Assembly (NCBI RefSeq): GCF_018449435.1
Contig: NZ_JAHCMU010000002.1
Span: 301,452 to 365,451 of the forward strand
Direction of reading: 5' to 3'
From: Flagellimonas sp. 389
GTDB lineage: Bacteria; Bacteroidota; Bacteroidia; Flavobacteriales; Flavobacteriaceae
Length of the DNA stretch: 64,000 nucleotides
In this document: positions 52,957 to 62,533 of the stretch, in pieces
Position numbering within the stretch: the stretch's first letter is position 1
How the letters are laid out: each line of letters opens with the position of its first letter
Position numbers and translations under genes: made by a program
Notes under the pieces: generated by a model
Told to the model about the DNA's origin: nothing
Seen by the model: the letters and a program-made list of their open reading frames with translations, nothing else
The model's database searches: none

Positions 52957-53457
52957 TTACAGCACTAATTCGTAACAGTGAAAAGGATGGGAACTTTGTT
53001 TAGGAAAGAAGATATCTCCAAGTTTTTGATAGCCCCTTTGTTCATAAAACTTCTGATTTCTCTTGTTTTGTGAAAACGTATCTAACCGTACTGAAGCATA
53101 TCCGTTGGTTTTGGAATAATCCTCTGCAAAATTCATGAGCTCCTGAGCAAACCCTTGGCCTTGAAAACTTGGATGAACGCTTAGGCGGTGAATGTAAGTA
53201 CTGTTTCCGTTTGGGGTCAACCATTGTATTGGAACATATTCTTCATCCATATGGGTTGAAATAACAACGGTTCCTATGATTTCGTTATGATGTTCTTTTA
53301 CATATAGTTCGTTTCTTTTAATATCTTTAATAAATGTGCTTTTTGTGGGATAGTGTTCGTTCCATTGATAAATTTCGTTGGCAATCATTTTTTCTGCACA
53401 TGCTTTTGCAAGGTTCTGTATATCCTTAATTTGAGATATCTTTGCATGTCTTATCAT
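52957..53457 (-). CDS. GNAT family N-acetyltransferase
   Basis: A 166-residue acetyltransferase: acetyl-CoA-binding motif A IHRLSVHPSFQGQGFAQELMNFA (R/Q-x-x-G-x-G/A as QGQGFA) near residue 90-112, followed by VRLDTFSQNKRNQKFYEQRGYQKLG as motif B. Substrate unknown. Divergent from the universal stress protein gene with 53 bp between the starts. Confidence 0.9.
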   Translation of the reverse strand: MIRHAKISQIKDIQNLAKACAEKMIANEIYQWNEHYPTKSTFIKDIKRNELYVKEHHNEIIGTVVISTHMDEEYVPIQWLTPNGNSTYIHRLSVHPSFQGQGFAQELMNFAEDYSKTNGYASVRLDTFSQNKRNQKFYEQRGYQKLGDIFFPKQSSHPFHCYELVL

Positions 53458-53510
53458 GGATTCGTTTTAATTAAATTGTAAATTTAAGGTATAATCATAA
53501 CCACCGTACA

Positions 53511-54305
53511 ATGAATAATATACTGGTACCCATAGGAACTTCTCCAAATTCTTCCGATACGCTCCAATACGCGATAGATTTTGCTTCGAATTTTGGGGCG
53601 AAGGTTTTTGTAATGGATGTGTTCACCGTAACATCGGGAACTGGAAGTTTGGCCAATGTTAAGGATAAGGTGGTCAAGAGCAGTAAGGAACAGCTCAAAG
53701 AAATTATAGATACGGTAGACACAAAAAGCATTGAAATAAAACTAACGACCTATAACGGTGATATTGTTGATGGATTAAAGGAAATTGATAAAAAACTGGG
53801 CATAGATCTTATTCTCATTGCACCAAGAAGCAACGCTATCGAAGATGCACTTTACTTGGGAAATACTACCGGTAGAATCGTAAAGAAAACAAACATTCCT
53901 ACGTTGATCATACCAAAAGGCACGACATTCAAGCCTATTCAGAATATTATGACCGCTTTTGGGTCTGGCATCGTTAAAAGAAGCCGCACCCTAAATCCAC
54001 TAGTTGAAATCAAAGATAAGTTTAGGGCGAGTATCAATCTTTTGTTGGTAAAAAGACCAGGATATTCGGAAGAAGACCTTCAGGTAAATACATCTCTTTT
54101 AGACCTTAGTGAACATTTGACCATTACTTCGAACCCTACTACGTACTTGGGCGTTTTGGAATATTATCAAGCACAGCAACCAGATATGCTTTGCGTATTT
54201 AGGAGAAAACGTGGATTTTTTAAGAAGCTATGGGAGAAAAATACGATACCAAAAGCGGAATTTTTTGTTCCAATACCCGTATTGATTCTTAGCGTTAAAA
54301 AGTAA
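53511..54305 (+). CDS. Universal stress protein family
   Basis: A 264-residue protein: the N-terminal ~140 residues are a UspA-type alpha/beta domain (NNILVPIGTSPNSSDTLQYAIDFA ... DLILIAPRSNAIEDALYLGNTTGRIVKKTNIPTLIIP). The G-2x-G-9x-G(S/T) ATP-binding signature is degenerate, so nucleotide binding is doubtful. The C-terminal half looks like a diverged second Usp domain. It precedes the tRNA gene. Confidence 0.85.
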   Translation: MNNILVPIGTSPNSSDTLQYAIDFASNFGAKVFVMDVFTVTSGTGSLANVKDKVVKSSKEQLKEIIDTVDTKSIEIKLTTYNGDIVDGLKEIDKKLGIDLILIAPRSNAIEDALYLGNTTGRIVKKTNIPTLIIPKGTTFKPIQNIMTAFGSGIVKRSRTLNPLVEIKDKFRASINLLLVKRPGYSEEDLQVNTSLLDLSEHLTITSNPTTYLGVLEYYQAQQPDMLCVFRRKRGFFKKLWEKNTIPKAEFFVPIPVLILSVKK

Positions 54306-54322
54306 TATCGATTCGTTTCTAT

Positions 54323-54353
54323 TTTGAAACTTTGTTAAAAAGCCTTTCCTTTG
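54323..54353 (+). promoter_or_regulatory. Bacteroidetes-type promoter of the tRNA-Ala gene
   Basis: TTTG (54323-54326) and TTCCTTTG (54346-54353) separated by 19 bp fit the Bacteroidetes primary-sigma consensus TTTG-N19-TAnnTTTG except for one T in place of A. The mature tRNA begins 10 bp later. Confidence 0.6.
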
Positions 54354-54363
54354 CGCTGCTCAA

Positions 54364-54439
<76 letters not shown>

Positions 54440-54451
54440 AAGTTTTATAGG

Positions 54452-54484
54452 GCTTCAAGAGTTTTTGACTTTTGAAGCTTTTTT
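54452..54484 (+). terminator. Rho-independent terminator after tRNA-Ala
   Basis: GCTTCAA-g-AGT / ACT-t-TTGAAGC stem with one mismatch and a 5-nt loop, followed by TTTTTT, 15 bases after the tRNA. Confidence 0.85.
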
Positions 54485-54486
54485 CA

Positions 54487-54508
54487 TTTGCACGCAATTT
54501 GCACGCAA
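54487..54508. repeat. Two tandem TTTGCACGCAA units beside the tRNA
   Basis: Perfect tandem duplication of an 11-mer just after the tRNA terminator. Such short repeats next to a tRNA can be integrase arm sites, but no integrase gene is in the window. Confidence 0.6.
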
Positions 54509-54777
54509 ATCTTGTTTTGAATTAAGCTTGGTATTATTTGATACAAATTGGTCTATTTTAATACTTCTTCACACTTTACAGAATATTTTTTTGAAAAAGT
54601 ATCACATCTATTGGGTGCTTTAACCTCAATATTAGATTTAGGAACCTAAGTCCCATAAAAGGTGAATTAACGAAACTACTAAAAGAGACCTAGAATGGGA
54701 CTTTTAAAGAAATGGCTTTTCTCCCTTTTGAAACTGTGTTATTAAACGGCCATTTAAAAAAGACACTCTGCTAAAAT
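54509..54777. other. Gene-free spacer between tRNA and cusB
   Basis: AT-rich, no credible reading frame. It holds an inverted pair AAGTCCCAT (54648-54656) / ATGGGACTT (54695-54703) with a 38-nt interval. The left copy extended to TAAGTCCCAT recurs at 63304-63313 on the far side of the metal-efflux operon. Confidence 0.6.
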
Positions 54778-56538
54778 CTAATCAATGATTTTAACCACAC
54801 TACCACATTTCAGCATAGTATCTCCATAATAAGGATTCCGAATTTGGTTTTCGGTACTTAACCAAACAGCTCCTTTGTTGTTATTCGCCATCGGACACTT
54901 TTGCACATAGATGGTTTCGTCCAATGAGTCTAAGTTGTTAACAATGGCAACCATATTTTCATTAAGGATGACAAAATGAGAGCGTTGATTTTCTAAGTTT
55001 TCTTTTTTAGATATGGCTTCAAGCATCTCAATGCTCTTATCAAAGTGTACTTTTTCCATAGAACCCATATCAGAAAGGTTGAGTCTTTTTAGGCTTTCCA
55101 AAGCTGTTTTGGCTTCCTTAGATGTTTGGAGTGCATCACTGCCTACCAACGCATCCTTTAATTTTAAATAGGTTGGCAATACTGCTTCGAAATCTTTCTT
55201 AAAACCATCCGAAAATTCCATTTTCATCATTTCTCCCGAACTGTCTGAGCTCATACCTTCTTGCATTCCCATATGGCCTTCATGGCCCGTCATCGCCCTG
55301 TCGCCAGTTTTGTTCATCATACTTTTTTTGCCCTGCAGTTGCGCCGCGGCATCTACTGTAAAGGTCCCATTGGTAACAATTTCTTCACCAGAATCAAGTC
55401 CTTGAGTGACCTCAATATTTTCACCATTTCTGGCACCCAATAGTACCTCACGCATTTCAAATATGGGTTCATCTTCATTAACCTTTACATAAACTAAGGA
55501 GCGTTCCCCGGTCCACATTATAGCACTGGAGGGCACAAACAGTGTCGTTTTGATGTCAGCTAGACCACTCTCAATTTTACCAGTCACGAACATACCAGGT
55601 TTAAACAAATCTTTTTGATTCCTAAGAGTGGCTCGTATAGTTACTGTTCTGGTTGAATTGTTCAGCATAGGATCAATGAAACTTATTTGGCCATCAAAAG
55701 TTTTATTGGGGTAAGCATTGGTGGTAATGTTTATTTTCTGTCCTTTTCTAAATTGGGACAATTGGCTTTCATAAGCATCAAACTCTGCCCAAACCGTGCT
55801 CAAATTACTGACCTTGGCAATGGGTTGACCCTTTTTTAGATAGTCGCCTTCGGAGCTCATTACTTCAGAGACCGTTCCTGAAACTGTTGCGTACACCGGG
55901 AAATTCTCCTTTACCTTGCCCAAGCTTTCGATGCTATTAATTTGGCCCTCGGACAATTTCCAAAGTTTTAGCTTATTGCGAACAGCACTATACAATTGTG
56001 GCTGGGATTCCTTTAAAGAAGCTGCAGTCAACAATTCTTGTTGTGCGGCCACTAATTCAGGTGAATAAATAGTTGCCAATAATTGCCCCTTTCTAATCTC
56101 TTGCCCTTCATGGTTTACATTCAATCGCTCTATCCTCCCATCAAAATAACTGGCTTGCACGGCCATTGCTTCTTCGTTAACGGCAATCTTACCTGATAAG
56201 GAAATTGTGTTATCATTATTGCCCTCTGCATTTCCCACAACCGTGGTCTGTATGTTTGCCAAAGCCAGTGCATTTTCCGTCATTTTGAATTGCTCAGGGG
56301 ACAATCCACTCGCTCCCGCTTCCGCTGGAATCAAATCCATACCGCAAATTGGACAATCCCCAGCTTCTGGTTGCATAATTTGCGGATGCATGGAACAGGT
56401 CCACATTTGGCCCGCTTCCGAACTATGATCATGTTCTGTCATTTCCATAGTCTTCGTCCCGGAATTTCCAAACAGAAAATATCCAACAGCCAAGCCAACA
56501 ATAGCCGCGATTCCGATATAAATGATACTTCTTTTCAT
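54778..56538 (-). CDS. cusB: CusB-type RND periplasmic adaptor with metal-binding extensions
   Basis: A 586-residue membrane-fusion protein for Cu(I)/Ag(I) efflux. Order: membrane anchor (~5-22, IAAIVGLAVGYFLFG); heavy-metal-binding domain WTCSMHPQIMQPEAGDCPICGMDL (~46-70) with CxMHP and CPxCGM ligands; split lipoyl and barrel domains (~110-390); a Met/His-rich linker; and a C-terminal DUF3347-like domain ending in KCPMANNNKGAVWLS and NPYYGDTMLKCGSV. Both end domains can carry metal from periplasmic donors to the pump. Last gene of the operon; start overlaps the PepSY stop by 4 bases. Confidence 0.93.
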   Translation of the reverse strand: MKRSIIYIGIAAIVGLAVGYFLFGNSGTKTMEMTEHDHSSEAGQMWTCSMHPQIMQPEAGDCPICGMDLIPAEAGASGLSPEQFKMTENALALANIQTTVVGNAEGNNDNTISLSGKIAVNEEAMAVQASYFDGRIERLNVNHEGQEIRKGQLLATIYSPELVAAQQELLTAASLKESQPQLYSAVRNKLKLWKLSEGQINSIESLGKVKENFPVYATVSGTVSEVMSSEGDYLKKGQPIAKVSNLSTVWAEFDAYESQLSQFRKGQKINITTNAYPNKTFDGQISFIDPMLNNSTRTVTIRATLRNQKDLFKPGMFVTGKIESGLADIKTTLFVPSSAIMWTGERSLVYVKVNEDEPIFEMREVLLGARNGENIEVTQGLDSGEEIVTNGTFTVDAAAQLQGKKSMMNKTGDRAMTGHEGHMGMQEGMSSDSSGEMMKMEFSDGFKKDFEAVLPTYLKLKDALVGSDALQTSKEAKTALESLKRLNLSDMGSMEKVHFDKSIEMLEAISKKENLENQRSHFVILNENMVAIVNNLDSLDETIYVQKCPMANNNKGAVWLSTENQIRNPYYGDTMLKCGSVVKIID

Positions 56539-57254
56539 CTCTCTTTTTTAAATCGTTTTTTAATTTTTATTACTGAAGGTGAACTGGTAAACCAAAGTAA
56601 AAATCCACTCAGCACGGTTATCAGTCCCAATAATGAAAAAGCCCTAAGTACCGTGGTATTAAAATTATCTCTACCCTCATAATCCATCGTATGGGTCATC
56701 CATAGAAAATCAAAAATCCGCCAATCCCTGTGGCGAACCGTTTGAAATTTGCCATCTATAGCGGATACGTAAGCTTTTATGTTTTCATTGCTCTTATAGG
56801 TAATCACATAGGCAGGCAAAAGCTTTTCCCTGTACTCATGGTGTTTTCCAGTCTTTTCTATTAGCGAAACATTGGAAATTTCCAACCTGTCCCTCATATG
56901 GTTGCCAGCAACATAAAGCGCCTCTTTTTCATTGATGGATGACTTGGGTGTTCCATCCAAAGCATTGAACAATTGGCTCTTGTTGACCCAGTAGTATGGC
57001 ACACCATTGATATCCCTGATTTCAATAGATCGGATCCCTTCGTTGATATTTAATTGGGAAGGCGCCATTAAACCCGAAAACGCCTTCAATTGGTATTCCA
57101 TATTTTTAAAATGGTCACCATGAATGTCATCAATATTCGTCCAACTAAAATAAAGACCGCTGATGGTCCAGAACAAAAATTGAATACCCAAAAAGATACC
57201 AAGGTATCTATGCGATTTTCGAATCCATTTTGCCGTGTGCCTATTTATCATCAT
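56535..57254 (-). CDS. PepSY-associated membrane protein
   Basis: A 239-residue protein with an N-terminal helix (~17-37, LGIFLGIQFLFWTISGLYFSW), a periplasmic PepSY-like region with KEALYVAGNHM and TYKSNENIKAYVSAIDGK, and a final helix (~205-225). The short WTISGLYFSW segment is typical of PepSY_TM proteins, some of which are iron or copper reductases, but this one has only one half of that fold. Placed between metal-binding lipoprotein and cusB genes with 3-bp spacing and a 4-bp overlap, so it is part of the efflux operon. Confidence 0.85.
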   Translation of the reverse strand: MMINRHTAKWIRKSHRYLGIFLGIQFLFWTISGLYFSWTNIDDIHGDHFKNMEYQLKAFSGLMAPSQLNINEGIRSIEIRDINGVPYYWVNKSQLFNALDGTPKSSINEKEALYVAGNHMRDRLEISNVSLIEKTGKHHEYREKLLPAYVITYKSNENIKAYVSAIDGKFQTVRHRDWRIFDFLWMTHTMDYEGRDNFNTTVLRAFSLLGLITVLSGFLLWFTSSPSVIKIKKRFKKER

Positions 57255-57257
57255 AAT

Positions 57258-57530
57258 CTATTTGTGTGTATGCCCATCCTTCTGGTGTTCTACATTGGCC
57301 ACATAGTCCATACCACATTTAGGACAAGTGCCTTCAGTATCACTGCCGCTTCCCTCACAGTGCATTGGACAAACATAAGTTGAAGCATATTCTTTGCTCT
57401 GCTTTTCGTTAGTTTCGATTTGCTCGGTACTGACCTTGGTGTTTTGTTCTGTTTTACCCTTGCACGATACAGAAAGTAATAGTGTTGCAACAAAAGCGGT
57501 GGCTAAAAATGTTTTGATTCTCGTGTTCAT
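57258..57530 (-). CDS. Heavy-metal-binding-domain lipoprotein
   Basis: A 90-residue protein with a lipoprotein signal (FVATLLLSVSC, lipid Cys23), a charged linker and one heavy-metal-binding domain: TYVCPMHCEGSGSDTEGTCPKCGMDYV, with CPMHC and CPKCGM ligands, ending in a His-rich tail (EHQKDGHTH). Likely a periplasm-facing metal chaperone or buffer for the adjacent pump. Confidence 0.88.
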   Translation of the reverse strand: MNTRIKTFLATAFVATLLLSVSCKGKTEQNTKVSTEQIETNEKQSKEYASTYVCPMHCEGSGSDTEGTCPKCGMDYVANVEHQKDGHTHK

Positions 57531-57541
57531 TGTTATTAGGT

Positions 57542-58759
57542 TTACTTGTTTATTAAATAATTGATAAGCGCAGATTGTATGTAATACAGCTGCACCGATT
57601 GAATTTGATTGAGTTGAAATTTTAATTGCAATTCCTGAATATCCAGCACATGGTTGAAATCGATTGTTCCCGTCTCATAATTTTTGATCAGGATTTGTTC
57701 CGCATCCTTTGCTTGATCCAAGTTTCTTGCTTGGGTGTTAAAAGCAATACGGGCTTCATTGCGGATTGATGTGGCTTTTGCCAAAGCCGACTCCAGGACA
57801 TTCAACCTTTCCTGCTTTTGGAATGTAATTTCTTGTTTACGGAGTTCGTTCTGTTTGGTTCTGGAATCGTATCGCTTATTGAAAATTGGAATGGAAAACG
57901 ATACCATCGGCATCACGATGTCCTTGCCATTATCGCTAAAAATCATGTCGGGTCGCTCCTGTACAGGCACATAATCCAGCCCAAACCCTAGCATGGGTGA
58001 ACCCTCTTTTTGATTGAGAAATTCTGCCTGGGTCACAGACTCATACATCTTATCATAACGGAGGAGTTCAGGGTTTAACCGTATGCTATCAATAATCACA
58101 GGGTCATTCTCAGGAATATTTACTGTTTCACCGACTTCAACTGCTAAACCAGTATTTCGGTTCAACAATGCATTGAAATTGGCTTGTTCCCCCATAAACC
58201 GCTCCTGCAAGATTTCCTTTTGCTGTTGTAATTCATTCTGGCGAATTTGTAATTTCAGAACGTCCACAGCAGAGGCCTTACCCACTTCCACCGAAGTCAA
58301 TGCCAAGGTTTCAAAGGTTTTGAGCAATTGTATGTTCTTGTCCAGCACATCCTGCTTGGTATTTAAACCGTACAACTTGTAGTATGACTGAGCAACGGAC
58401 AATGCCAATTTTCGTTTGGCAACAACGTAATCCACATAATCGGTTTCAGCCATCGCCGTAGCATACTTTTCACGCGTGGAAACCGTACCAAACCAGGGAA
58501 GCATTTGTTTGGCCGAAAATCGTGCCACTTGTGCCCCTGTTCTTGTCTCAGGTTCACTCACAAAGTACCCAGCTCCAAATTCGGTATTGGGTAGCCAGTT
58601 GGCTTCGTTGACCTTTTCTTGGGCAATATTATAGCGAACTTCATAGGCCTGAATATTTGGGTTATTTGCCTGAGCCTCTTTGATATAGGACTGTAACTGT
58701 TGCGCATTCCCCAAAGCGGAAACAAACAAAAGTCCAATAATGATTTTTACTTTTTTCAT
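57542..58759 (-). CDS. cusC: CusC-like TolC-family outer-membrane protein
   Basis: A 405-residue outer-membrane efflux protein with signal peptide MKKVKIIIGLLFVSALGNAQ and the coiled-coil layout of the family (AKQMLPWFGTVSTREKYATAMAE, SVEVGKASAVDVLKLQIRQNEL). The frame is open 64 codons upstream within cusA, but the ATG at 58759 gives the signal peptide and overlaps the cusA stop as ATGA. CusC is assigned from operon position. Confidence 0.92.
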   Translation of the reverse strand: MKKVKIIIGLLFVSALGNAQQLQSYIKEAQANNPNIQAYEVRYNIAQEKVNEANWLPNTEFGAGYFVSEPETRTGAQVARFSAKQMLPWFGTVSTREKYATAMAETDYVDYVVAKRKLALSVAQSYYKLYGLNTKQDVLDKNIQLLKTFETLALTSVEVGKASAVDVLKLQIRQNELQQQKEILQERFMGEQANFNALLNRNTGLAVEVGETVNIPENDPVIIDSIRLNPELLRYDKMYESVTQAEFLNQKEGSPMLGFGLDYVPVQERPDMIFSDNGKDIVMPMVSFSIPIFNKRYDSRTKQNELRKQEITFQKQERLNVLESALAKATSIRNEARIAFNTQARNLDQAKDAEQILIKNYETGTIDFNHVLDIQELQLKFQLNQIQSVQLYYIQSALINYLINK

Positions 58760-61700
58760 TTGCTTGCTTTTTTGAGTTGAACTTCTTTTCGCCAACCGAA
58801 CAAGACCGGAACAACAAAAAGGGTAATGAGTGCAATGAGCATTCCACCAAAACTTGGAATGGCCATTGGTATCATAATATCGCTTCCACGTCCTGTGGAA
58901 GTTAGTATGGGCAGCAAAGCCAATATCGTCGTTGCGGTGGTCATTAAACAAGGTCGAATACGTTTTTCACCAGCTTCGATGACGGAATTGTGTACTTCCT
59001 TTAAATTCTTGGGTTTGTTTCTATCAAAAGTTTGGGTGAGGTAGGTTGCCATGACCACGCCATCATCGGTAGCAATTCCAAAAAGCGCTATAAAACCTAC
59101 CCAAACAGCAACACTTAAATTGATGGTGTGCATCTGAAAGAGTTCTCGCCAGTTTTCACCAAAAAGATTGAAATTGAAAAACCAGTCCTGTCCATAGAGC
59201 CATATCATGATGAACCCGCCCGCAAAGGCAACTGCAATCCCTGAAAATACCATTAAGGATGTGGCAACACTTCTAAACTGGAAATACAAGATTAAAAAGA
59301 TGATGATGAGGGCTAATGGCACAACAACGGACAAAGTTTTTTCAGCCCGCAATTGATTTTCATAGGTTCCCGTAAAGGCATAGTTGATTCCCATGGGTAC
59401 CGAAAGTTCTCCACTGTCTATCTTGGCTTGAATAGCCGCCTGAGCGTTCTCCACAACGTTCACCTCGGCGAAACCGTCCAACTTGTCAAACAATACATAG
59501 CCCACCAAAAAGGTGTCCTCGCTTTTAATGACCTGAGGACCTTGTTCATACCGAATGTTTACCAACTCATCAAGAGGCACTGGACTTCCTTTGGACACCG
59601 GAACATAGATACTTTTCAAATCATCGGGGTTGTTCCGTAGTTCCCTGGGATAACGCACCCTTACTGCATAGCGCTCCCGACCTTCAACCGTTTGGGTCAA
59701 AGGCATTCCACCAACAGCGATGGAAATAACTTTTTGGACGTCTTCAACTGTAACACCATAGCGTGCCAATTTTTCTCGGTCTATATCAATGAGCAGATAG
59801 GGCTTTCCTACGATACGGTCTGCAAAAACAGCCTGTTCCTTAACACCTTCGGCTGTTTTTAGGATGTTTTCCAATTGTAGACCAAACGCCTCAATTTCCT
59901 TTAAGTCCTGGCCTTTTACCTTGATGCCCATGGGTGCTCGCATTCCGGTTTGTAACATGACCAAACGTGTCTCGATAGGTTGTAATTTGGGTGCAGATGT
60001 CACCCCAGGGAGCTTTGTCACCCTTACAATTTCGTTCCAAATATCATCCGGGGACTTAATTTCTGGTCGCCAGTTTCGGTAGTACTCCCCATCATTATCT
60101 TCAATGAGTAAATTTCTGTCGATACTGGAGAAAGTCCTCTCGACTTCGCTCGAAGTGACATTTCCGCTCAAATTGGGATTTGCAACTTTTTTCCCATTTT
60201 TCAACACGAAATAACCCTCTTCATCAATTCTAAAACGTTGGGGGTCGCCATTTGTATTCAATTCATATTCCGACCGATATTGTATCATGTTCTCGTACAT
60301 GGAAAGTGGCGCAGGGTCCAAAGCGGATTCCGTTCGTCCGGCCTTGCCCACCACCGTTTGGATTTCAGGAATACTGGCAACTGCCATGTCCAATTGCTGC
60401 AATACCCTTTTGTTCTCTTCTACCCCTGAATGCGGTAATGAGGTAGGCATTAACAGGAACGAGCCTTCGTTAAGAGCAGGCATAAACTCCTTGCCCGTAT
60501 TTCTCATTATCAAAATACCTAGAACCAATATTACTGTAGGTATTGATAGGAACAGCATTTTATTCTGTAACGCCCATTGAAGGATTCTTGTATAATACCT
60601 TCGGAATGCCCAAAAGGTACCTAACAATCCAAAACATACTATACTTACAAAAAGTAGGTTCATTACAATGCTTCGGTCAAAGCCCAAGGGTCTCCAATAG
60701 GAAGCTAAAAGGAATACTATGGCCGAAACTGAAATAATGATGTTCAGACGGGTCGCCTGTTTGTCTGAAAGTGTATATCCGTTGAACAAGCGAGAAGCCA
60801 ATTCCGGATTCTTCAAAGGTCTTATGGTCCCGAGAGCCATCAATACCAATCCTATCCAATATCCATAGACAACGGCCACTAGACCGGTTATGATAAGTGC
60901 AGCGCTAAAAACATAGCCTATGATACTTTTGCTTCTTTTCCTTCTGAAGAAAAAGGCAGCAAATGGGGGTATCAAAAAGAGCGCAACAATAATTGAAGCT
61001 GTTAGGGCCATGGTCTTGGTAAATGCCAATGGACGAAACAGCTTTCCTTCGGCCCCTATCATAGTAAATACAGGAATAAAACTGATGATGGTTGTCAGCA
61101 CTGCAGTCAGGATCGCCCCTGAAACTTCGGTGGTTGCATTATAAACCACATTATTGATAGTAAGTTGTTCATTGTAGTTCCGCTCTTCGTTTTCATCAAG
61201 ATGTCTAATGATGTTTTCAGATAAAATCACCCCAACATCCACCATTGTACCAATTGCAATGGCAATACCTGAGAGGGCAACAATGTTCGCATCCACTCCA
61301 AAAAGTTTCATTGAGATGAATACCATCAACACTGCGACCGGCAACAGACCTGAAATCAAGATGGAAGCACGTAGGTTGAACACCATCACAATAATGACAA
61401 GTACGGTAATTAGAATTTCAAGGGTCAAAGCTTCATTGAGTGTTCCCAAGGTCTCTTGGATCAATTCAGTTCGGTCATAAAAGGGAACAATGGTTACTTG
61501 AGAGGTACGACCATCAACCAGCTCTTTTGTAGGTAGTCCCGAAGAAAGCTCAGCTATCTTTTCTTTGACATTATTAATAACTTCCAGTGGATTTGCACCG
61601 TATCGGGCAACCACAACTCCACCTACAACTTCGGCACCCTCTTTATCCAATATTCCTCGTCGTGTTGCAGGACCCAAATGTACCCGGGCCACATCCTTAA

Positions 61701-62526
61701 TGCGAATAGAGGTATAGTTTTCCGCATCTACAACGGCATTCTCAATGTCTGCTATGGATTTTACGTAACCCAATCCACGTACCAAATACTCCGCCTGATT
61801 GATTTCCAAAGTCTGGGCCCCAATATCGCGATTGGATTGCTTGACAGCCTTTACCACATCGCCCAACTGGATATTGTACTGACGCATCAGCTCCGGGTCA
61901 ACGTCGATTTGATATTCCTGGACATAACCACCAATAGAGGCTACCTCCGAAACACCGCTTGCTGAAGACAGTGCATATTTTACGTAATAGTCTTGAATGC
62001 TACGCAGTTCGTGCAAATCCCACCCTCCGGTAACATTGCCATCTTCGTCACGACCTTCTAAAGTGTACCAGAAAATCTGTCCCAAACCTGTGGCATCCGG
62101 TCCAAGAGATGGATTCACTCCTTTTGGTAATAACCCGGCAGGTAAAGAGTTCAATTTTTCCAGAATCCGGCTTCTAGACCAATAGAATTCCACATTCTCT
62201 TCAAAAATGATGTAGATGCTGGAAAATCCGAACATCGAAGAGCTTCGAATGGTCTTTACCCCAGGAATTCCCAGAAGGGAGGTGGTCAAAGGATAGGTAA
62301 TTTGATCCTCAATATCCTGAGGGGAACGACCCTCCCATTTTGTGAAGACAATCTGTTGGTTCTCCCCTATGTCCGGAATGGCATCCACTGCAACGGGATT
62401 ACTGGGCAGAAAACCGATATCCCATTTAAAGGGTGCGTGTACAATTCCCCACCCCACAAATAGGGCCAGTAACAGAACTGCCACCAGTTTATTTTCGATT
62501 AAGAATTTTATCGCTTTATTCAGCAT
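58756..62526 (-). CDS. cusA: CusA/CzcA-type heavy-metal efflux RND transporter
   Basis: A 1256-residue proton-driven pump. It begins LNKAIKFLIENKLVAVLLLALFVGWG and has a KWDIGFLPSNPVAVDAIPDIGENQQIVFT region typical of CusA. It is some 200 residues longer than CusA of E. coli: two parts of the extra length are a block of about four hydrophobic segments at ~515-630 between the two halves, and an added loop around 770-800. The loop contains a palindromic coding stretch (60143-60156). The lumenal Met cluster for Cu/Ag cannot be mapped without alignment, so CzcA-like specificity is not excluded; the neighbours favour copper. Confidence 0.93.
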   Translation of the reverse strand: MLNKAIKFLIENKLVAVLLLALFVGWGIVHAPFKWDIGFLPSNPVAVDAIPDIGENQQIVFTKWEGRSPQDIEDQITYPLTTSLLGIPGVKTIRSSSMFGFSSIYIIFEENVEFYWSRSRILEKLNSLPAGLLPKGVNPSLGPDATGLGQIFWYTLEGRDEDGNVTGGWDLHELRSIQDYYVKYALSSASGVSEVASIGGYVQEYQIDVDPELMRQYNIQLGDVVKAVKQSNRDIGAQTLEINQAEYLVRGLGYVKSIADIENAVVDAENYTSIRIKDVARVHLGPATRRGILDKEGAEVVGGVVVARYGANPLEVINNVKEKIAELSSGLPTKELVDGRTSQVTIVPFYDRTELIQETLGTLNEALTLEILITVLVIIVMVFNLRASILISGLLPVAVLMVFISMKLFGVDANIVALSGIAIAIGTMVDVGVILSENIIRHLDENEERNYNEQLTINNVVYNATTEVSGAILTAVLTTIISFIPVFTMIGAEGKLFRPLAFTKTMALTASIIVALFLIPPFAAFFFRRKRSKSIIGYVFSAALIITGLVAVVYGYWIGLVLMALGTIRPLKNPELASRLFNGYTLSDKQATRLNIIISVSAIVFLLASYWRPLGFDRSIVMNLLFVSIVCFGLLGTFWAFRRYYTRILQWALQNKMLFLSIPTVILVLGILIMRNTGKEFMPALNEGSFLLMPTSLPHSGVEENKRVLQQLDMAVASIPEIQTVVGKAGRTESALDPAPLSMYENMIQYRSEYELNTNGDPQRFRIDEEGYFVLKNGKKVANPNLSGNVTSSEVERTFSSIDRNLLIEDNDGEYYRNWRPEIKSPDDIWNEIVRVTKLPGVTSAPKLQPIETRLVMLQTGMRAPMGIKVKGQDLKEIEAFGLQLENILKTAEGVKEQAVFADRIVGKPYLLIDIDREKLARYGVTVEDVQKVISIAVGGMPLTQTVEGRERYAVRVRYPRELRNNPDDLKSIYVPVSKGSPVPLDELVNIRYEQGPQVIKSEDTFLVGYVLFDKLDGFAEVNVVENAQAAIQAKIDSGELSVPMGINYAFTGTYENQLRAEKTLSVVVPLALIIIFLILYFQFRSVATSLMVFSGIAVAFAGGFIMIWLYGQDWFFNFNLFGENWRELFQMHTINLSVAVWVGFIALFGIATDDGVVMATYLTQTFDRNKPKNLKEVHNSVIEAGEKRIRPCLMTTATTILALLPILTSTGRGSDIMIPMAIPSFGGMLIALITLFVVPVLFGWRKEVQLKKASK
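60141..60160. repeat. REP-like palindrome inside cusA
   Basis: ACTTCG-CT-CGAAGT (60143-60156) with CGACTTCGCTCGAAGTGACA around it. This resembles the TTCGACTTCGCTC...GTGACA class of dispersed repeats I associate with Flavobacteriaceae intergenic regions, here in frame and coding for part of a poorly conserved loop. Confidence 0.45.
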
Positions 62527-62533
62527 TGTTTTA

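Noticed and set aside
58760..58951. 64-codon N-terminal extension of the CusC-like gene
   Set aside because: It is an out-of-frame reading of cusA; the ATG at 58759 yields a signal peptide and the usual ATGA overlap.
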